From Fasciolopsis buskii (lineage: Eukaryota > Platyhelminthes > Trematoda > Plagiorchiida > Fasciolidae), in NCBI GenBank assembly GCA_008360955.1, contig LUCM01008411.1, positions 124,001-188,000 of the forward strand: 64,000 nt of DNA, written 5' to 3'. Within the stretch, counting starts at the first letter, position 1, and each line of letters opens with the position of its first letter. The notes beneath the pieces were generated by a model, which was given only the letters and a program-made list of their open reading frames with translations, did no database searches and had not been told where the DNA came from. The position numbers and the translations under genes were made by a program. This document shows, in pieces, positions 57,788 through 64,000 of this stretch.

Positions 57788-58593
57788 GTAAGGGGCCCGA
57801 ACACTTCCGATTTCTCGCAAAATTTCAGCGACCTGGGCCCAAATAACTCCTATCTAGATGCAACATATGTGCGCTGTTTAGTGGGTTCGAAACCTCTTGA
57901 TATAGTTACATCTAGGCTCTTAGCCTGGAAAACCACTATGATGCCCTCGGTCCAATTTACTCAGTCGTTTTTTTCTTGAGGTCGGATTGTGGCACATGAC
58001 CAAGGTTAGTGACAGATCCCTCTTACATGATCTGGCTTCGCATGGCTCTTGGTCTAATCCTGGTATTTTCACATCATCGAGGCAAAGGTAACATAAATTA
58101 CACATGCCGCGCACTGAGCCGTCGACGAAAATGAGGGAAAGTGTGGCTCGTAGTACCGATCTCCGGGAGACACCCTTTGGCACGTCAGATGAGACTGCCG
58201 TGTAACCCTACCAATGAGCTAAACGTCCTTCCCTTTCAGCGATATCACAAACTTCGGACCCTACACTGCAAGACAACAAGGAACTAATCCAACTGCATGA
58301 GTGGATGTTGATTTTTGGACGTACCACTGGATGTATTCCGAACGCAGGTTTGCTCGCCCCCAACCAAAAATGTTCTGCACAAACCAAGCTCGAAAAATAT
58401 GATAATCAGTGCAGTTGGGAAAAATACTTTGTTGTTTTTTACATGCTGACTATAATGCTCCATAAAGCCATGATTTTTTTCCAATTTGCGTTCCCTTCAT
58501 AGGGACGCATATTCGGTCTGTTGATAAGCGGCAGCAATGTTACAAATACAGTAGTGCTTATAAAAAGAAGAAACGAATACGGATTGTGTTGAC

Positions 58594-58769
58594 TTATTTG
58601 TCCTTGAGCATACGACTGAGTGAGGTAGCAGTCCGTTCGGCTTCCGGACATCCAGAAACTTTGCCTTGCTTCAAATCCTTCGTCATACATTTTCGTGCCT
58701 TGACAATGCAGCCCGTGCACGTTTGGCATGCCTCGGCAAATATGGACGTTGTTTCAATCCTTGGTTTAC
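58594..58769 (-). CDS. Candidate terminal exon on the minus strand, unidentified
   Basis: On the minus strand an acceptor TTATTAACAG is followed by 176 nt, phase 1, ending in TAA. It reads KPRIETTSIFAEACQTCTGC, then IVKARKCMTKDLKQGKVSGC and ends TSLSRMLKDK. The CxxCxxC cluster and basic helix are protein-like and may bind metal. No family is recognised. Confidence 0.35.
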
Positions 58770-59714
58770 CTGTTAATAAATGTTGATACACGGTCAAATG
58801 TTAAAAATCGAGTGCAGAAAATCTCAGTATTCCGGTTCGTAAGAACCGCAAAAGTCTGTTATCTTGAGCAACCTAACCATGGGGTCATTGCAAACATCTT
58901 TGACAAGGAGGCTATTAGATACCAAACATTTGCACCTAATAACTAGTGTCTGTCGTTCATTTCCAGTGGTCACATATCTGAATAGTTTGGGAGAGACCCC
59001 TATCTTCTAGCAGATAATAGCTCATTTCCATGCAAAAGGTTTGTGGAGGCGTCCGTTTTGATTTCTTTTTTTGGTTTGTACTCCTAACGTTTGCCCACCA
59101 AAATGCAACCTGAATGGAAATAGGCGCGTCTCCGAAATAGCCGACCGCCAGAATCTTTCAGTAAAGTAAGCTGACTGTTCTTCAGTCTCACGCATTTCTG
59201 TCGCTGGCGGCAGTAGCAGTGATGAATATTCTCGGGATACTGCAAGCAGGTCGCAACATCATAGTCACTATCATTTCCTTATAAATGTGCAACTATCAGG
59301 GATCTTCCGAAAAGTTGACAAGTTTTTCAACAGTATGCTCTTTTGTTCCAAAGAGACCTACATGTTTTGAAGTGGACTCCAACGCGAAACCTTACATGAC
59401 CATCAATTTTACTGTTGTTCAATTAGCGAAAATCCTGAGATAATCACCATAGACTGCTCCTCGTACAATCAGCCTCGTAGATTCACAAGAATTTGTGGCG
59501 AGGGAAAAGACGACTGTTTTTGCCAGGGTAAGGTAGATCTGACTATTTCATATCAGATGGATCATATGACTACTTATAACCAGGCCATCGGTTAAGCTGA
59601 TAAATACACGGGTGCATACAAATCCCCACAATTAACGACTGGCCCAGGCTTTGGAATGAGGAATGTTGAGGGTAGTGATCAAGTGGATTAAGTGTCTAAC
59701 AGTCAGAAATTGTC

Positions 59715-59945
59715 AAAGTAAACTTTGGTGGGAGATGGCAACTAGCTGTCGCGCGGTTCATTGTCGCAAATGGCCAAATAAGACCTCATGCTACTCTGTC
59801 TCAAGTTTCTAGTTTTCGGTTCCCTGTCTCCTTCTTCAGTGTAGTGAACCCCCGCGGCTATGTGACATGCTTCTTCCACTACACTCATTCTTCAAACTTG
59901 TCAGGGAAAAACTAGTCGACTGCCAAGCTGATCGATCTCGTGAAG
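59715..59945 (+). repeat. SINE family B, partial copy
   Basis: ACTTTGGTGGGAGATGGCAA, TTTTCGGTTCCCTGTCTCC and GTGTAGTGAACCCCCGCGGC match the 57.2 kb copy; the tRNA-like head is missing. Confidence 0.5.
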
Positions 59946-60167
59946 CTAATTGAGAAGTTAAATTCGCATGTAGACATGGTAATTAGATCGAGAGTAAATA
60001 CTCATAAAATGGAATGGAAGGAATGGATAAAATCCCAGGACTTTGTGGTTACCAGCACACCAACCAATCCATCTACCCATGGCCCTATAAACAACACATT
60101 GAATTCCCAATGGAAAAATGCGCATTTTTCAGGCAATCGAGGAGCACCAACAAGTGGTTAAGTGTGC

Positions 60168-60188
60168 ATGTGTGTGTGTGTGTGTGTG
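60168..60188. repeat. GT microsatellite
   Basis: GT run of about 21 bases. The His-Thr repeats in the minus-strand open frame here come from it. Confidence 0.9.
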
Positions 60189-60246
60189 GGGTGGCAGTCA
60201 TTAGCTTTGCGTGTTGATATGACAAGTTAGTAGACAATAATCGTAC

Positions 60247-60491
60247 GTAATGTTCGACAGTGTTTGTCATTCTGATTGAATATGGATATAGACACTGATC
60301 ATAGCGTTGGTTGATTGTTGTCATAAGATCGCTATCGTGCAGCTTGGCGCATAGACCGTGATCGCTCTCCTTTAGACTGGCGTCCTGGTAAATCAAAATG
60401 ACAACGGCACTGCGAATCGACTTATCACACGACTGACATGTTCGAATGCAGTTTAAGTCATGATTCGGATTGAAGATAATTTCATTGGCCA
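60247..60491 (-). CDS. Candidate exon on the minus strand, unidentified
   Basis: Minus strand, acceptor GTCAACAAG, donor TAC|GTACGA, 245 nt. It reads ANEIIFNPNHDLNCIRTCQS, then CDKSIRSAVVILIYQDASLK and continues to MTNTVEHY. It has a CxxC and mixed composition. It could belong to the same minus-strand gene as 58.6 kb, but its outgoing phase and the phase there have not been linked. Confidence 0.3.
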
Positions 60492-60659
60492 CTTGTTGAC
60501 GAATCAAAAAGCATTGTTTATTTGCACTGCTAAGCTAATGCGTGAGTTACAAAACCAAAACAGATAACCGGAAGGCATTGTTTATTAAATGTCTATGAAT
60601 CTGACAGATTTTATTCTATTCGAATGACGAATATGCTTAAGGAGGCTGTGGTTTTTAAC

Positions 60660-60760
60660 GAAACTGGCTTGTGACAATACCAACAATAACAATAACAACA
60701 ACAACAACAAATAGTAATAATAATAACGATACCACTACTGCTACTACTAATGATAATAGC
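60660..60760. repeat. AAC/AAT/ACT trinucleotide-rich tract
   Basis: Successive runs of AAC, AAT and ACT type triplets (about 60,677-60,760). Low-complexity, no coding value on either strand. Confidence 0.8.
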
Positions 60761-62514
60761 AGTAGTTCGAAGAAGACAACTGATCCAGATAAACGAGACA
60801 CTGAATTCCTGGTGTCAAGGGAAATAAATTAACCTGATATCTCTCAGGCGTATTTGGAAATGTTTCGGAAGAATACAAAATGTATTTTGACTTCATTATG
60901 GAAACGTCAACTTTAGATTGATAAACTGTTAGTGAAACAAAGACACTGTGCTTTCCACAGTGGTGTCTGTAACGGTGGAGCGATGACAACCTCATCGACC
61001 CATCTCATTCACGTACATCTATGTCCGATGGATACCACATACATGCATACCGTCAAATGTTCTATTACAGTTGCAGACCCCTGAAGTGCAATGTTATCTG
61101 TTGGATAATGTAACGTTCATTCACTTTTTTCATACATCTCATTTAGCCAATGTATTACCTAAGCATAAGCACGTACGCACATACATGCCTAAAATGGTGC
61201 TCTGTTGATCCGGACTCGCATACGTCAGGGCACATATCTACACAGAAAATTCACTCGAATTACTAGTATTTTTCCAGTGGTACATACGTAATCACATGCA
61301 CACTGATCCCGGTACACTGATAGGTAGGCCTTAGACATAGCAGCTTAAAAATGTTTCCCAATCGGTTTCCTGCATCCCTCCATGTACTCGTACTCCACAA
61401 CCAAACAGTTATGCGGCAGTCTATGCGTCCCAAGGACTTGAACGCGACTGGGAGAATAGGTGATGTTCAGTAGTACCTTTTTCGTTCAATTTCTTTACGC
61501 ATTATCGTTTCCCACCTAACGAAATTTACTGAATGTGAGCCTACTACTCGTCGTGAATCGAAGTCAACCACTCTATGCTTAACCATCTAGAAAGGGTCAA
61601 CGTGGCTGATTCTAGCAGATTAACGAAAGGGTGGTAAGCACCTATCGTTTTTCTTCTAATCTAATGATTACTCATCGTGCACCATCAGCTCTCCACTAGC
61701 CACTCAGAACCCAAGAGAGTAATATGTAGTCTGTTTCATTTTATTGGGCACCTGAGCGTTCACTCTGTGAGGAGATTTGTTTTCCTGTTTGATGATGTTA
61801 AAGCTAAAACGAACTATTTCATCGATTCCCGGTAGTCTTGCATGGTGGTCCATGATCGGCTAATCATAATCAGTAAACATCAGCCAATACAGTCTGATCG
61901 TGACAAATCGTGTGCGCGCTCCTGAGACACAGCCAAAATGAGAGTGCGCTACATCACTGGCTACTGGAGTTTGAGGATGTGGAGAGGTAAAACGGAATGA
62001 ATCATTTAGTGAATGTACCAGCAAACTAAAGTGAGCTGTCCGGTCTTCTCGACGAAACAACCTAACCCGGTGGAAGCTGAAAATTAATAGCCACGGCTGA
62101 CTAACCAGTCCGACGGTAACTCAGACTGGAACTGTGTGTTCTTGCTGGAGCCGGTAAGAGCGGGCGATCGCTAATCAGTATTAGATGCGTCCGATGACTG
62201 TCGATTTGAGCTAGAATTAGGTGGCGAATACGGAGTATAAACCTCAAAATTGTTTCCTATTGGTGTGCTGGATTACTACGTCTATGCTTGACTGACTATC
62301 TTTCGAACTGGAACTACCAAGCACAAAACTCAAGTCATTCGGTCAACATCACACTCGGTGAGCACCAACTCGAGTTTCACTCTCCCTCGTACTTATCACA
62401 ATTGCACAGTCTCCACCGCATCCAATATTTGAACCCGGGCTTTCCAAAAGGAAGGTGTATGTTTCCACTGTGTCCCCAGCACCATTGCAGCCCAAACAAA
62501 AATACCGAGAAGAT

Positions 62515-62685
62515 CTAGCTTGGTGGCCGGGTGATTTGGCTGAAGCCGGCAGGATAGCCATTGTGATGGGCACTGCTGGGGTTCGTTGAGGAAGATATCT
62601 GAACAGACTCGGTTCGGTGATCTTGCCTAGCTAATACAGAAGCTGGTAGTGCATTGGGAGCACACACGCTTCCAGTTAGGAAGCC
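62515..62685 (-). CDS. Candidate minus-strand exon, Ser/Pro-rich, unidentified
   Basis: Minus strand, acceptor GCACGCAG, phase 0, reads GFLTGSVCAPNALPASVLAR, then SVQISSSTNPSSAHHNGYPA and ends SQITRPPS before TAG. Possibly a disordered C-terminal tail. Another frame is open on the same strand, so this may be chance. Confidence 0.25.
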   Translation of the reverse strand, partial: GFLTGSVCAPNALPASVLARQDHRTESVQISSSTNPSSAHHNGYPAGFSQITRPPS

Positions 62686-63015
62686 CTGCGTGCGATGAAG
62701 GCAGGACATGCGTCACTGGTGAGCGCGAATGAGAGTGAAACATGAGTTTGATGCTTCCGGAGCGTCAAATGGATCGGATAAGTTGAGGTTTTTTGCATGA
62801 AATTTGTAGTCCGAAGAGTAACCTGCCAAGCGCAGATTTTTAAGTAGTCAATCGATAGCTAGGTTTGGGTTTTAAGATGAGTACCTCAAACAGAATAAGT
62901 GCTGGTTGCATCTGATTTTCTCTAGTTCAAACTTCTAAAGATTGCAGTCTCAGCCGTTATGTTTTCCATTACTCTGCTGCCTTGCAGTCAAACCGGAAGT
63001 TCGTGTGACTCCACG

Positions 63016-63041
63016 CACACACACACACACACACACATATG
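63016..63041. repeat. CA microsatellite
   Basis: CA run of about 24 bases followed by TATGCGCACA. Confidence 0.9.
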
Positions 63042-63845
63042 CGCACATACAGGGCATTGTGATCTTTCGGAAAGTTGGTCATTTTTATAAATTATGTGAA
63101 ATGCTGCCTACACATGTGTAATTCTCGTTTACAAGAATCCGGTTTGATACCGAATGCTTGGGCTCGAGAAACACGAGCTAGGTCAGGCATAGGTGGATAG
63201 CTATTAATTTTTCCTAGGCTAGATATTTGTTTTGGACAAAAGTTGACGGTTTCACGGACCGAACAAAGTTATTCCTCTATTTCATTGTTGACTTTTCGCT
63301 GAGAAGAAAATGCTCACGAAAAAATTCGCAACGTTTTGTTTCACGTGATGTAGTACCGGGGACCAAAACGCATCGTCTTAATTACTATTGATACCATTAG
63401 AACCTTTTGAATAATATAAACCGGTTTGTTCCGGTTACCTTTCATAGGGCTATGAGCAACATAGTCCACATGGATCTCTTGTCATTTGAGTGTTAACGTA
63501 AACTACTTTTCCGCTGAATCTACCGTACAGTACAGCGAGACATCTAAGCTGCGCACACGGAACCCTTATCATCTTGTGGTGGTATCCATGGTCTGATCGA
63601 TAGTGTGTTCGAAATCATGGTTACTTTCGTCGCCGTCCTAGTTTGTCCCGACTGGCAACGAACTGAGGGTAGTGGGAACGATAACTTTCTGCTGCATCGT
63701 CTGTTTTGGGCTCCGGCAAGCACTACAATTCTCTTCATAATTTGAGCAGCACACTACTAAAACGTGCTGGGATTTCATGCAAGTGGATGAAACGTAGGTG
63801 ACGATGAGAGAGAGGACCATTCCGTAGCAGGAAGGACGCTGTTAA

Positions 63846-64000
63846 ACTTCCGTGAATGGCTCAGAAAGCAAGCCAATTTTTTCGGAACTTGATCTGGAAC
63901 TAGCTTGTCATCACGCTTCTTTAGTCACAAAAATTGATCAGAAAACCGGAATCAGAGCACCGGTTTGCTCGCATGAATTTCATTCATTTCGCCCTGGCTA
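63846..64000 (+). other. Open segment running off the window end
   Basis: After a TAA at 63,843 one frame stays open to the end of the window and reads SVNGSESKPIFSELDLELAC, then HHASLVTKIDQKTGIRAPVC. An acceptor GGCTCAG lies at 63,863. Protein-like, but too short to judge. Confidence 0.2.

Noticed and set aside
1..64000. Bacterial-type features: operons, Shine-Dalgarno sites, CRISPR arrays, rRNA
   Set aside because: None seen. The gene structure, spliceosomal introns and retroelements are eukaryotic.

Overview
The window reads as a flatworm nuclear genome, most probably a digenean trematode (fluke). There are no operons or ribosome binding sites. Coding sequence lies in short exons with GT-AG junctions, some introns are only 60-85 bp while others run for kilobases, and the rest is old retroelement debris: non-LTR retrotransposons, Penelope-like elements, one LTR-element relic and tRNA-derived SINEs. 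The trematode assignment is an inference from this repeat mix and intron style; no marker gene here names a species. One 613-base run of N is an assembly gap.

Left part (1-17.5 kb, + strand): the 3' part of a membrane protein gene. Six exon positions are linked by matching splice phases: two short exons present as two tandem alternative copies, an exon ending a MAM domain, an exon with the transmembrane segment, and two exons coding for a long glutamine-rich cytoplasmic tail with a PPxY motif and a proline/arginine SH3-ligand-like motif. The paired alternative exons are the best observation in the window, because splice phase forbids using both pairs in one mRNA. Its introns hold LINE and SINE fragments.

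Middle (17.5-35 kb): mostly intergenic repeats, plus one compact single-exon gene at 26.7-27.2 kb that looks like the RNase P/MRP subunit RPP14. A decayed LINE lies at 32-34 kb.

35.6-51.4 kb (+ strand): a multi-exon gene whose 3' half resembles TRAPPC10 (Trs130), a subunit of the TRAPPII vesicle-tethering complex. Three runs of exons are phase-consistent and the last exon ends at 51,383. Its introns have taken in LINEs, a SINE and a Penelope-like element. Exon boundaries around 50.4-50.8 kb and everything upstream of 45.9 kb are tentative.

Right part (51.4-64 kb): a LINE piece, a Gypsy-like LTR relic, and a Penelope-like element as a near-perfect palindrome around the assembly gap, followed by SINEs and a few exon-like open segments on both strands (57.6, 58.7, 60.4 and 62.6 kb) that I cannot name.
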